A stretch of 32,637 nucleotides of DNA from Oscillospiraceae bacterium. Its GTDB lineage: Bacteria; Bacillota; Clostridia; Oscillospirales; Ruminococcaceae. The notes beneath the pieces were generated by a model that made no database searches, had not been told where the DNA came from, and saw nothing but the letters and a program-made list of their open reading frames with translations. The stretch is from contig JAFUJP010000180.1 of the NCBI GenBank assembly GCA_017473745.1, positions 1 to 32,637 of the forward strand. Reading direction: 5' to 3'. A program made the position numbers and the translations under genes. Shown piece after piece: positions 15,548 through 23,822 of this stretch (position 1 is its first letter; each line of letters opens with the position of its first letter).

Positions 15548-16363
15548 TCATTCAGATAATGCTCTTATTTCCTGTTCATCAAATTCGGCATAACGCTTTT
15601 CATAAAACATCGTTTCGGTGGTATCTTTCATGTTTTTCAGTAACTTTTGAGTATCTATGCCGTCAAACTGCAGATGTTCTTTTTCCTCATCGTATTCGCT
15701 GCGGGCAACAGCAATGAATTCTCCGGTTTCCCAGTCAATATCAAAAGTGGTGACAATCGAAGATCCGTCCGTTACGTCAAAATACAGTTCCTGATTATCA
15801 ATAATCTTTTCGTAGATAAATTCGAAAAGGGCTTCTTTTCCGATTTTGATGACCCTATATTTGTTCTCGGGAATTACTTTCTTTCTACCCGATTCTATAA
15901 GTTCCCGCTCGAATTCTTCCGGATGTTTTATGTAATAATCCTGGTGCTCCTCTTCGGCGGTATAGAAAGCGCTGAAAGGCTCAACGGCGATAAAAACATC
16001 CTTCCCGGAAGAATCTTCAAGATTTGAAATCATTCTTTCGGCGGTTTCTTTTTCTATAACATCATTATAATAAACCGCAAGGGTATAGGAATGTCCCCTG
16101 TCGATAAACTGTCCGCCGCCGTCGAATGGGTCAACCCCATCAAGAAAGGTGCCGAAAAGTTCCTCAAATCCGACCTTTTGCGGGTCATAGTCGATGCGAA
16201 TGGTTTCGCGGTGGCCCGTTGTCTGGCTTTTGACCTCCTTGTAGGTTGGCTCTGCCACGTTGCCGCCGGAATATCCGCTTATAACGTCGATTACGCCTTC
16301 CATCTCCTTGAATGTGGGCGTTATGCACCAGAAGCATCCACTGGCAAAATATGCTGTTTTCAT
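15548..16363 (-). CDS. msrA: Peptide-methionine (S)-S-oxide reductase with a C-terminal extension
   Basis: Reduces methionine S-sulfoxide in proteins, using thioredoxin or an equivalent. The catalytic Cys10 lies in GCFWC, the variant seen in Bacillus-type MsrA. Further marks are GYSGG (30-34), PTYKEV, TTGHRE, DPFDGGGQFIDRGHSYT (78-94) and EEEHQDYYIKHP (137-148). The MsrA domain ends near residue 165. About 105 residues follow that are neither MsrB nor any domain I know: an acidic alpha/beta region with a TTFDIDWETGEF segment and no Cys. GGCGGTGAT precedes the ATG. Residues used to recycle the sulfenic acid are not obvious apart from Cys13. Confidence 0.93.
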   Translation of the reverse strand: MKTAYFASGCFWCITPTFKEMEGVIDVISGYSGGNVAEPTYKEVKSQTTGHRETIRIDYDPQKVGFEELFGTFLDGVDPFDGGGQFIDRGHSYTLAVYYNDVIEKETAERMISNLEDSSGKDVFIAVEPFSAFYTAEEEHQDYYIKHPEEFERELIESGRKKVIPENKYRVIKIGKEALFEFIYEKIIDNQELYFDVTDGSSIVTTFDIDWETGEFIAVARSEYDEEKEHLQFDGIDTQKLLKNMKDTTETMFYEKRYAEFDEQEIRALSE

Positions 16364-16423
16364 TTTATCACCGCCTTTTTTACATTATAGCACATATCAC
16401 ATTCTTTTCCATAGAAAAAGAAA

Positions 16424-16453
16424 AATCCGCCCTGTTTTTTTGCAGGACGGATT
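16424..16453 (-). terminator. Terminator of the GH3 gene
   Basis: 11-bp stem with one mismatch (AATCCGCCCTG against CAGGACGGATT), a seven-T loop region and T-rich tails on the minus strand (TTTTTC). It lies directly after the stop at 16457. Confidence 0.85.
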
Positions 16454-16456
16454 CTT

Positions 16457-17656
16457 TTAATTTATTAAACCTATATTATATTTCCAGATAAGCACTCTTG
16501 CAACTGCTTCATCGAGCAGTTCCATGCTGATTCTTCCGGATTCCACCGCATTGAGCACCGCCGCATACTGAATCTTATATTCGCTGCTGCAAAGAAGGTC
16601 GTTGCCCGCAAGAACGGCCAGAACGGCCGCTTCTTCGGCACCGTAAAGATCGGTTATAGCTTCCATAACGAGGTCATCGGTAACAGCAACGCCGTCAAAA
16701 CCCATTTCGCTACGAAGATAGTCATGCACCTTTTCCGAAAGAGAGGCAGGATATTCCGTATCAAGGCAATTCACAAAAGTATGGCTTATAAGAATCGCAC
16801 TGCAGCCGGATTCTATCGCCATTCTGAACGGCACAAGGTCTGCAGATTCAAGCTCCGAAAGGCTCCTGTTGTCGATTGCTATGCCAGTATGTGTATCCCT
16901 GTTGTTGCCGTAACCGGGAAAATGCTTGAGCACGCCGCCGATGCCGTATTCTGCCATGACCGAAGTCACCGCAACGGCAAAACGACCTGTTTCCTCCGGG
17001 CTTTGACCGAGAGAACGTTCATACATAAATGCGCTTTTATCCGTTGTGATATCGCAGACCGGTGCCATATTGACATTTATCCCAAGAGATTGCAGAAGGG
17101 CGCATTTTTCATTTTCCTTTTCAATTACAAGATCCATTCCGCCTTTGTTGTAGTAATACCTCGGCGAAGCAAAACCTCCCTGCTGACGGAACTGGGTGTA
17201 TCTGCTTACCCTTGTGACTGTTCCGCATTCTTCATCAACTGCGATGAGCATCGGGATTTTTGCGGCGGACTGGTATTCCGTAATCCTCTCCGCAACTTCT
17301 TCCGGTGTACTGTCTTTGAAATCCCTTGAGAAAAGTATATATCCGCCAAGATGGTATTCGTAAACATCACTCAGTGCATCAGAATCCGGACACCTTGCAA
17401 GGAAAAGCTGGCCTGCTTTTTCTTCAGTGCTCATATTTTCCATAATGGCACAGACATCAAATTCGGGCTCGGTTATTTCTTCCTGTTCTTCCGGCTGTTC
17501 CGGTTCTGAAGGCTCTATCGGTAACTGCTCCGCTTCATTTTGGCTCGGCACACCGGCTTCGCTTGAATTATCTGTACTTCCTTCTGCTGACTGTTCCGCC
17601 GCACAGGCAGAAAACAGCATTAGAAGCACCAGCAGAAAGGCAAAAAATCTTTTCAT
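16457..17656 (-). CDS. Glycoside hydrolase family 3 lipoprotein, beta-N-acetylhexosaminidase (NagZ-like)
   Basis: 399 residues. The signal ends in MLFSAC with Cys18 lipidated, followed by a Ser/Glu/Pro-rich linker to about residue 70, so the enzyme is outside the cell on the membrane. The catalytic domain has KHFPGYGNNRDTHTG (about 241-255), the NagZ-type loop with the His/Asp dyad, and AVTDDLVMEAI (about 322-332) with the nucleophile Asp. One TIM-barrel domain without the second GH3 domain fits the NagZ group that trims N-acetylglucosamine from cell-wall fragments. AGGATG precedes the ATG. It is divergent from the small XRE gene. Confidence 0.92.
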   Translation of the reverse strand: MKRFFAFLLVLLMLFSACAAEQSAEGSTDNSSEAGVPSQNEAEQLPIEPSEPEQPEEQEEITEPEFDVCAIMENMSTEEKAGQLFLARCPDSDALSDVYEYHLGGYILFSRDFKDSTPEEVAERITEYQSAAKIPMLIAVDEECGTVTRVSRYTQFRQQGGFASPRYYYNKGGMDLVIEKENEKCALLQSLGINVNMAPVCDITTDKSAFMYERSLGQSPEETGRFAVAVTSVMAEYGIGGVLKHFPGYGNNRDTHTGIAIDNRSLSELESADLVPFRMAIESGCSAILISHTFVNCLDTEYPASLSEKVHDYLRSEMGFDGVAVTDDLVMEAITDLYGAEEAAVLAVLAGNDLLCSSEYKIQYAAVLNAVESGRISMELLDEAVARVLIWKYNIGLIN

Positions 17657-17785
17657 TTATCCGCATCCTTTACTGTAATTCTCATTTTCCGCGAGTTTGC
17701 ACGCAAAACAAGATATTCCATTTGGTTTTATTTTCGGTATAATATTAGCAGAAGCTTCTGAAAAAATCAAACAGGAGATGATAAA

Positions 17786-17959
17786 ATGAATCAGAAAGTA
17801 TTTTCGGATGGTCTTAAAAGACTTCGCGCCGAAAAAGGATATACAACGGAGCAAATCGTTGCCATGCTTGGGGTAAGCCCCGCCTGCGTTTACCGCTGGG
17901 AATATAAAAACACCCTTTCGGATTCTATGTTCAATGAATTCCTGAATAAAAATTTTTGA
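17786..17959 (+). CDS. HTH-only XRE-family protein, 57 residues
   Basis: A short XRE helix-turn-helix: LKRLRAEKGYTTEQIVAML, then GVSPACVYRWEYKNTLSD. It matches the first 45 or so residues of the next protein closely, then diverges and stops after a short tail (EFLNKNF), with no effector domain. CAGGAGATG before the ATG shows it is translated. It lies 16 bases before the larger regulator, in the same direction. It may be a truncated duplicate or a working DNA-binding antagonist of the full-length regulator. A TATAAT at 17738-17743 may serve both. Confidence 0.75.
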   Translation: MNQKVFSDGLKRLRAEKGYTTEQIVAMLGVSPACVYRWEYKNTLSDSMFNEFLNKNF

Positions 17960-17975
17960 TACGGGAGATATATGT

Positions 17976-18899
17976 ATGAAGCAGAACATATTTGCAGATA
18001 ACCTTAAAAGATTCCGCGCCGAAAAGAATTATACCCAGGAACAGGTTGCGGAACTTCTTTGCGTCAGCGCACAATCCGTTTCCCGCTGGGAATGCGGAAA
18101 CACCCTTCCGGACGTAATGCTCCTCCCCGAAATTGCAAGGGTTTACGGCATAACGGTTGATGATCTTTTCAAAGAAAAGGCCGTCGCATATAAAAATTAT
18201 GCCCAAAGGCTCCTTGCGGTTTACGAATCCACCGGCAAAACCGAAGATTTTCTTCGGGCAGAAGAGGAATTTCAAAAGCTTATTGCATCCGGCGAATGCG
18301 AAGCCAATGACATACGCTCTTTCGGCGTGCTTTATCACTATATGACAAAACACAGTTTTGAAAAGGCCGTTCACTATCTTGACTTGGCAATCAAAACTGC
18401 CAAAGACAGCGACAAAGAAACTTTTTATCGCGCTGCAAGCCAGAAAATAGCTCTTTATTCAGAAACAGGAAGAAGCGAAGAGAGCATTGCCGAGCAATCT
18501 TCCGCTCTCGAAAAAGATAACGATAACCCGATGCAGTGGTGCCTTCTTGTTGCGGCATATTTCTTTGCGGAAAGATTTGATGAAGCCTATTCCCTTTCCT
18601 CAAAGGCTGTTGAAAAATTCCCCGGCAGCAGTTCTTTGCATATTTACGCCGGAGATATCTGCCGCGCTTTGAAGAAATATGACGAGGCTTTTTTACATTG
18701 GAACAAAGCTTTTGAAATCGACGGCACCTATCTTGATGCGAAATATTCCATCGGTTTTTGCTATGAAGAAATCGGCGATTACGCCAACGCACACCGAATC
18801 TGGAAGGAGCTTGCAGAAGAACTCAAGCGCCGCGGGCTTATTGTTGAAAGCGAATTTCCTGCAAATCTTGCAGAAAAATGCGCTGATAAAATTTTATAA
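17976..18899 (+). CDS. XRE-family transcriptional regulator with C-terminal TPR-like domain
   Basis: 307 residues. The HTH is at about 8-62 (EEQVAELL-type helix, SAQSVSRWECGNTLPD recognition region, ITVDDLF end). From about 85 to the end there are helical repeats with the spacing of tetratricopeptide repeats (for example AGDICRALKKYDEAFLHWNK and AKYSIGFCYEEIGDYANAHR). Such HTH-TPR regulators in Bacillota often sense peptides or respond to metabolic state; the signal here is unknown. GGGAGAT precedes the ATG. It follows the HTH-only gene and ends in a perfect-palindrome terminator. Confidence 0.9.
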   Translation: MKQNIFADNLKRFRAEKNYTQEQVAELLCVSAQSVSRWECGNTLPDVMLLPEIARVYGITVDDLFKEKAVAYKNYAQRLLAVYESTGKTEDFLRAEEEFQKLIASGECEANDIRSFGVLYHYMTKHSFEKAVHYLDLAIKTAKDSDKETFYRAASQKIALYSETGRSEESIAEQSSALEKDNDNPMQWCLLVAAYFFAERFDEAYSLSSKAVEKFPGSSSLHIYAGDICRALKKYDEAFLHWNKAFEIDGTYLDAKYSIGFCYEEIGDYANAHRIWKELAEELKRRGLIVESEFPANLAEKCADKIL

Positions 18900-18915
18900 A
18901 AAGCTTATATGTAAC

Positions 18916-18945
18916 AAACCCCTGCTGAAATTTCAGCAGGGGTTT
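18916..18945. terminator. Bidirectional terminator, perfect palindrome
   Basis: A 15-bp perfect inverted repeat with no spacer (AAACCCCTGCTGAAA and its complement), followed by T's on both strands. It separates the convergent genes ending at 18899 and 18968. Its core CCTGCTGAAATTTCAGCAGG is shared with the tRNA terminator at 19720-19751. Confidence 0.9.
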
Positions 18946-18967
18946 TTATACAAGCAGCAAATGTAAT

Positions 18968-19585
18968 TCATGTAACAATATTACCTCTTTTATAAATTTC
19001 TTCAAATGCATCTTTTTTATTTGAAATAATGTAATCCAAAACATATTCATTATCCAATTCTATTTCAAGACATTCAAGCATTTTTAAAGTTTTGGGATTA
19101 ACAGGCATAGTAACCAATAGTTTTCCTGCAAAACAAAGATAAATTCCTACTCTTTTGTAACGGTTGCTTGTTAAAACTGTTTTTCTTAAATGACTGTAAT
19201 AAAAAAGCTCGTCATTAACATACATACCGTTTTTATCAAATTTTAAGGAGAATTCTTCTGTGGAATAATCCCATACTTCACATTCCTCAATTTTGGAGGC
19301 ATCAAAGTCATATCTGTCAAGTTCAGACTTTATTGCCTTTTTTCTAATAAACGGAACGCTTGCCAAAAAAATCGCCGAAATTACTACGAAAAGTACCAAG
19401 CAAATCAAACCCTGAACCAAATATTTTTCATCATCCGTTTCCATCATAACGGCAAATGCAACCATAAGTGAAATACTGATTACTGCATATAAAGGGACTA
19501 AAATATAATCGACAAAAAAGTTCAAGGGAAGCATCCGGTTCTTTTCAAGGGCCACGATTTCTTTTAAGTTCAATTCATTTTTCAT
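18968..19585 (-). CDS. Hypothetical membrane protein
   Basis: 205 residues. Two membrane segments at about 22-46 and 54-78 come after a short charged N-terminus, then a cytoplasmic domain of about 125 residues with beta-strand-like alternation and an acidic C-terminal helix. The layout recalls YcxB-type proteins, but key residues do not convince me. GGGGAGGAAG precedes the ATG. AT-rich, single-gene, flanked by two terminators with the same core. Confidence 0.65.
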   Translation of the reverse strand: MKNELNLKEIVALEKNRMLPLNFFVDYILVPLYAVISISLMVAFAVMMETDDEKYLVQGLICLVLFVVISAIFLASVPFIRKKAIKSELDRYDFDASKIEECEVWDYSTEEFSLKFDKNGMYVNDELFYYSHLRKTVLTSNRYKRVGIYLCFAGKLLVTMPVNPKTLKMLECLEIELDNEYVLDYIISNKKDAFEEIYKRGNIVT

Positions 19586-19673
19586 ACGGTCTTCCTCCCC
19601 TTTCGGATATAATTATATCACACTCTATAATGACGTTCAATTGCAGATATTAAATTTAATTTTATATAATCAT

Positions 19674-19696
19674 AACTACCGGCTGAGTCGGTGGTT
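19674..19696. repeat. Orphan hairpin AACTACCG-N7-CGGTGGTT
   Basis: 8-bp stem with one G-T pair, loop GCTGAGT, followed by T's on the + strand. No + strand gene ends here. It could be an old terminator or part of a dispersed palindromic repeat. Confidence 0.4.
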
Positions 19697-19719
19697 TTTG
19701 TACGCTAAAGCAGACGACA

Positions 19720-19751
19720 AAAAATCCTGCTGAAATTTCAGCAGGATTTTT
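19720..19751 (-). terminator. Terminator of the tRNA operon
   Basis: A 16-bp perfect palindrome (AAAAATCCTGCTGAAA and its complement) two bases after the CCA end of tRNA-Tyr, with the T tract inside the distal arm. Confidence 0.9.
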
Positions 19752-19753
19752 GT

Positions 19754-19838
19754 TGGTGGGAGCGGGTGGGTTCGAACCACCGTAGTCACTGACAACAGAT
19801 TTACAGTCTGCCCCCTTTGGCCGCTTGGGTACACTCCC
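19754..19838 (-). tRNA. tRNA-Tyr (anticodon GTA)
   Basis: 85 bases with encoded CCA. The 7-bp acceptor stem GGGAGTG/CGCTCCC is followed by discriminator A. The anticodon stem-loop carries CTGTAAA, giving GTA. A long variable arm (class II) and a TTCGAAC T-loop are present, as expected for bacterial tRNA-Tyr. Confidence 0.96.
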
Positions 19839-19863
19839 ATATAAATATTTAATTATGTCAAGG

Positions 19864-19939
19864 TGGAGCTGGTGGACGGACTCGAACCCCCGACCTGCTG
19901 ATTACAAATCAGCTGCTCTACCAACTGAGCTACACCAGC
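19864..19939 (-). tRNA. tRNA-Thr (anticodon TGT)
   Basis: 76 bases with encoded CCA. Acceptor stem GCTGGTG/CACCAGC, discriminator T, D-loop AGCTCAGTTGGTAGAGC, anticodon arm CTGAT-TTGTAAT-CAG giving TGT, and T-arm with GGTTCGAGTCC. First gene of the two-tRNA operon; 25 bases separate it from tRNA-Tyr. Confidence 0.96.
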
Positions 19940-19957
19940 ATCTCAGCGACGAATGTT

Positions 19958-19986
19958 ATCTTACCATATCCGAATTAATTTGTCAA
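19958..19986 (-). promoter_or_regulatory. Promoter of the tRNA operon
   Basis: TTGACA (19986-19981), a 17-base spacer and TAAGAT (19963-19958) on the minus strand. The start point is near 19951, about 12 bases before the mature 5' end of tRNA-Thr. Confidence 0.88.
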
Positions 19987-20131
19987 CACCAATTTTCAAA
20001 AAAATTCAAATTTTTTGAATTTTTTATTTTTCTTCGCTTTCTTAATAAAGAATTAAACAAATCTTAATACCTTCCCTGCTTTTTTCTTAAATTTTATTTC
20101 GATAAAATTTTCTTTATTAGGAGGGATTTTT

Positions 20132-21001
20132 ATGAAACGATTATTAAAACCTATTTTCTGTGCTTCAATAATTGCGGTTGTTTTCTTTACGGCGATTTTC
20201 GCCGCGGATAAACTCTTTTCCAAAGAATTGTATATGATAAAAGATTCTTTTTCAAATATTTTCGGCGGAGAGCTTCCGAAATCGGCAATTCATTCCGAAA
20301 ACGGATATGATTCCGTCAATATTGCAGAGCTCTTGGAAAAAGGTGCTATACTTGATGATTCGCTTATGCTTATAAACAGTGAATATCCCCTTTCGGATGA
20401 TTACCAACCGGCTTTGATCGACCTTAGCGGAAATGAAGTTTTTCTTAATCCTGCCGCCGCAAAAGCTTATAACGAAATAAAAAACGCCGTCAAAAACAAA
20501 TACGGTTCTTCACTTTATATCATGAGCTCATACCGCACACCGGAAGAACAGGCCGCCGCCATCGAAAGCGAAGGCGATTATGCCGCCGGGATAAACGAAA
20601 GCGAGCATCTCACCGGTCTTGCGCTTGACGTTTATATCAAATATCACGCTGGAATGGGTTTTCTCGACTGCGACGAAGGCCGGTTTGTTAATTCTTATTG
20701 CCAGGATTACGGTTTTATAATCCGATATCCTTATTACGGCGAAAGCATAACCGGGATTCCCTACGAACCCTGGCATCTTCGCTACGTCGGGTTTCCTCAT
20801 GCGAAAATAATCGCTGAAAACCGTATTACGCTTGAAGAATACATCGAATCTCTTGTTCCCGGCACATACTATTACTACGAAGATTATTTTATTTTACGCC
20901 AAAGCAAAAACGAAGCTTTTTCCGTACCCGAAGGAATTTATGACATCATAATTTCACCGGATAACACAGGTTTTTATATAATAACCGGAAAAACAAATTA
21001 G
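20132..21001 (+). CDS. D-alanyl-D-alanine carboxypeptidase, VanY/M15B family
   Basis: 289 residues. An N-terminal membrane anchor (about 8-26) places it outside the cell. Zinc and catalytic motifs: SSYRTPEEQ (132-140), SEHLTGLALDV (157-167, with His159 and Asp166 as metal ligands), and EPWHLRYVG (212-220, with His215 as third ligand and the preceding Glu as base). It trims the terminal D-Ala from peptidoglycan stem peptides. The last 60 residues form a Tyr-rich tail after the M15 domain. AGGAGGG precedes the ATG. No van resistance genes are nearby, so a housekeeping wall role is more likely than glycopeptide resistance. Confidence 0.93.
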   Translation: MKRLLKPIFCASIIAVVFFTAIFAADKLFSKELYMIKDSFSNIFGGELPKSAIHSENGYDSVNIAELLEKGAILDDSLMLINSEYPLSDDYQPALIDLSGNEVFLNPAAAKAYNEIKNAVKNKYGSSLYIMSSYRTPEEQAAAIESEGDYAAGINESEHLTGLALDVYIKYHAGMGFLDCDEGRFVNSYCQDYGFIIRYPYYGESITGIPYEPWHLRYVGFPHAKIIAENRITLEEYIESLVPGTYYYYEDYFILRQSKNEAFSVPEGIYDIIISPDNTGFYIITGKTN

Positions 21002-21038
21002 ATTTTCCGCTATTTAATTTTATTCAATTAAATTTATA

Positions 21039-21067
21039 TTGCACGGTATCCCCTTTTGTGTTAAAAT
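21039..21067 (+). promoter_or_regulatory. Promoter of the phosphoesterase gene
   Basis: TTGCAC (21039-21044), a 17-base spacer and TAAAAT (21062-21067). The start is near 21074, leaving about 22 bases to the ATG at 21096. Confidence 0.7.
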
Positions 21068-21095
21068 TATGGCATACTTTTTCCGGAGGGATATC

Positions 21096-22355
21096 ATGAA
21101 AAAAATCTTTGTCATTTTTACTCTTATCTTTGGCTTTGTCTTTTGTTTCTGTGCATGCTCTGCTGAAGAAGAAACCATAAAAATCATTACCATCACCGAT
21201 ACGCATTTCACCGGCGGTGAATATTTTTCTTATGAAGGTTCTTTTCTTTCCGCAAACGACACAAACGGAACAGGAAAGCAGGTAAGATATATCGAAGATA
21301 TCCTTGATGCTTTTATTTTTGAAATGCTCGAAGAAAAACCGGATTACATTCTTATAACCGGCGATCTTTCTTTTGACGGAGCAAGGGTTTCTCACCTTGC
21401 GCTTGCGGAAAAGCTTCGCCAGCTTAAAGATGCAGGTATAACGGTTCTCGTTCTTCCCGGCAACCACGATATAAAAAGCTATGCTCTGATTTTCCCGAAC
21501 GGAGAACCCGAAATGTCCGACCCCATAACCGCCGAAGAATTTGCCGATATATATTCGGATTTCGGATATACCGGAGCTGTTTCATACGACCCGAAATCGC
21601 TTTCTTACGTTTATGACACCGGCAAAGGCGCAAGGATTTTTATGCTTGATACAAATCTCACTTACGGTGCCACCATCGGAAAAATCGAACCTTCAACCAT
21701 AAGCTGGATCGAAGAACAGCTTGCCGCCTGTAAAGAAGCCGGTGATTCCCCGATCGTTGCCGGTCACCACAGTCTTCTTTCCCATAACCCCCGCTTTGAT
21801 TTAAGCTATAAACTTATGAATGGTGATGAAATCGCCTCTCTCATCACCGAATACGGCGCTAATCTTTATCTTTGCGGCCATCTTCATACCCAGCACTACG
21901 TTCAGACCGAAACCCTTACTGATATCGTCGGCGGCGGATTCATTATTTATCCCCACAGATACGGCGTTATCGAATACGGTAAAGACGGCTGGAATTATAA
22001 ATCTGAAACAACCGACGTAGCTGCCTATGCCGAAAGCATCGGAAGCACCGACGAAAATCTTCTCAACTATACAGAATATGGTTATAATTTCTTTTATAAC
22101 AACGCCTATGCACAGTCAAAAGGAACCCTCAGCGAGGTTATAGAAGATGAAGAACTTCTTGAAAAATACGCTGTTTTCAGTGCAAAGCTCAACGTTGCCT
22201 ATTTCGGCGGAACCTATTCGGACGTTGATCTTTCCATTGCGGAAGATTTTATCGCCGCAGCGGAAGGCACCGGCTGGGCCTCATATATGAAAACCGTTTT
22301 GCTTGATACAAAAGACAGCATAAGCTGTTCCTGGCCTGTTGAAACCGAAGAATAA
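21096..22355 (+). CDS. Calcineurin-like metallophosphoesterase, lipoprotein
   Basis: 419 residues. A lipoprotein-type signal (FCFCACS, Cys21 likely lipidated) puts it on the outer face of the membrane. All five metallophosphoesterase motifs are present: TDTHF (34-38), ITGDLSFDG (about 93-101), LPGNHDIK (about 126-133), AGHHSLLSH and LCGHLHTQHY. They bind the two metals. The C-terminal third (after about 300) is helical and not part of the core. The substrate is unknown; secreted relatives act on nucleotides or phosphodiesters. The open frame reaches back to 21039, but CGGAGGG and the signal peptide fix the ATG at 21096. Monocistronic between a promoter and a hairpin. Confidence 0.9.
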   Translation: MKKIFVIFTLIFGFVFCFCACSAEEETIKIITITDTHFTGGEYFSYEGSFLSANDTNGTGKQVRYIEDILDAFIFEMLEEKPDYILITGDLSFDGARVSHLALAEKLRQLKDAGITVLVLPGNHDIKSYALIFPNGEPEMSDPITAEEFADIYSDFGYTGAVSYDPKSLSYVYDTGKGARIFMLDTNLTYGATIGKIEPSTISWIEEQLAACKEAGDSPIVAGHHSLLSHNPRFDLSYKLMNGDEIASLITEYGANLYLCGHLHTQHYVQTETLTDIVGGGFIIYPHRYGVIEYGKDGWNYKSETTDVAAYAESIGSTDENLLNYTEYGYNFFYNNAYAQSKGTLSEVIEDEELLEKYAVFSAKLNVAYFGGTYSDVDLSIAEDFIAAAEGTGWASYMKTVLLDTKDSISCSWPVETEE

Positions 22356-22370
22356 AATAAATGTTTAGGG

Positions 22371-22386
22371 AACACCGAAAGGTGTT
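22371..22386 (+). terminator. Terminator of the phosphoesterase gene
   Basis: 6-bp stem AACACC/GGTGTT with a GAAA tetraloop, followed by TCTTTTATTTT. It overlaps the left end of the direct repeat that begins at 22375. Confidence 0.7.
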
Positions 22387-22611
22387 TCTTTTATTTTCAG
22401 ATATCTTATATGCTCCCTTTTTTTCGCATCTCCTCATAGCTTTTGCCGAAAGCCGGCGTATTGTTCTGCGCATTAGTCCGCCCGTTGACATTTCCGGATT
22501 TTTGTGGTACTTTATCTATCGGTGAGGATAAGGCCGAGTTTCCGGCTGGCTTCACCTTTTTTATTGGGTCAATATAATAAAGAATTTTCTCACCGTTTGC
22601 GGATGTTGCAA
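22375..22611. repeat. Direct repeat, copy 1
   Basis: 237 bp aligned without gaps to 23807-24043 with nine mismatches (about 96%) by hand; offset exactly 1432 bases. Similarity fades over the next 30 bases. It codes for the Pro/Ser/Asn-rich tail of a polyvalent-protein fragment on the minus strand. Confidence 0.9.
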
Positions 22612-22666
22612 TATTTAGTTTTGCATCACGGGTGGTGTTATTTTTTATCAATAAGATATGTTTTCA
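22406..22666 (-). pseudogene. C-terminal fragment 1 of a mobile-element polyvalent protein
   Basis: About 86 codons with no credible start; the frame is closed upstream by TGA. It encodes LNIATSANGEKILYYIDP, a linker rich in Pro, Ser and Asn, and the ending AFGKSYEEMRKKGSI. The same ending occurs in fragment 3 and, less closely, in the middle fragment (SFGRSYEEM). It is the tail of a much larger protein whose body is missing. Confidence 0.7.
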
Positions 22667-22703
22667 ATTTTCTAAATCGTTTTTTTCGTCATCGTCCACA
22701 ACC

Positions 22704-23822
22704 TTACTCGATTTTTTCGGATTTAATTCTTTCGGCAATGTTTTTCCAATCTTCGGCGGTTTTCCCGCCGTCGGCTCTTTTCATGCTCGGGGTGGCTTCA
22801 GCCTGTTCCGTGCTCAAATTTTGAGCATTGAGCATCTCCTCATAGCTTCTGCCAAAAGAATGTAAATTTTGGCTATTGCTTTTTTCTGTATTTTGTGGTA
22901 AAGTCTGTTCGGGATTGATAAATGTGAGCGAGCCCCTATTCGAAACAATAGAGGGCACGACGCCGCTATCAATCCTTTTTGTATTACTTACAGCGTACAG
23001 AATTTTTCTGTCTCTTCCATTTGCAATATTTAATGTTGTAACATAAACATTCCCTTTGCGGTCAACAATATATGCATCTCTATATATCCAACCGTTTTCG
23101 TCCAACCACTGATGATTATTTTCGTCAGTGGTCGTTTCATTTCGAGTTACCTGGAGTAATTCCGGAAGATGAACAATTTCAAGAGCTTTTATGTTGTCTC
23201 CGTTTGTACGTGCAATTTTGTCAATAACCTTATGGCTATTTTTGGCTCCGTCTTTTGTAACTCTGTCATTCCCTTTTGCAAAATGAATTATTTCGGGATT
23301 ACCGTTTTCATCAAAAACGGTAACTTCTTTTCCTGCAAAGTTTTTATAAACATAATTTTGTAAAATTTTGTTCCATTCCCTTGGAGCTTTGTTGTTAAAA
23401 ATATTCGTATCAAGCAAAACGCCTTGTCCATATTTCGGAATGTTTACAATCGAAGCTTGATTATAACCCGCTCCCTGAATCTCTCCTCTGGTCGCCCAAG
23501 CCCTGGCATAAAGCTTTTCCGCGTTCCGGAGGAATTGCTCTTCGCTCGTTCCGCGGAATTTAACGATCATGTCGGATATCCAGTAACGTATGCGCTGAAA
23601 AAGGTTCGGATTCGTGTTGCAAAGTCGGTTTATGGAATTCTCATCTCTGAAAAGATATTGCTCCGCAAATTTTGCAACAATTTCTTTGTCGGCGTCCTCT
23701 GCCGTTTCGATTTTCTGCCCTATAATGGAATAATCCTCCCGGATTCCCCTTCTCATGCTTTCAAGTTCCACTCCGTGAACCCTTTGTGCATAATCAAGAA
23801 TCGTTGCCGAAAGGTGTTCCTT
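22704..23822 (-). pseudogene. C-terminal fragment 2 of a polyvalent protein, possible nuclease-like domain
   Basis: Open from 23822 (just inside a TAA in the repeat) to the stop at 22704; the longest internal start is GTG at 23771 (355 residues), and no good ribosome site is seen. The first 80 or so residues are a helical region (AEQYLFRDENSINRL, IRYWISDMIVKF) typical of the spacer before the last domain in phage and conjugative-element polyvalent proteins. Residues of about 150-280 hold a domain with IDKIARTN, EIVHLPELL, a Trp-rich segment, KGNVYVTTLNIANG and KILYAVSNTKRI. That order recalls the BECR-fold nuclease-like domains of such proteins, but the assignment is inference. The tail has SFGRSYEEM. 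The 5' end is lost at the repeat junction. Confidence 0.6.

Noticed and set aside
20132..21001. A glycopeptide resistance cluster because of the VanY-type enzyme
   Set aside because: No vanH, vanA/B, vanX or two-component genes are near; M15B enzymes are common wall enzymes in Clostridia.
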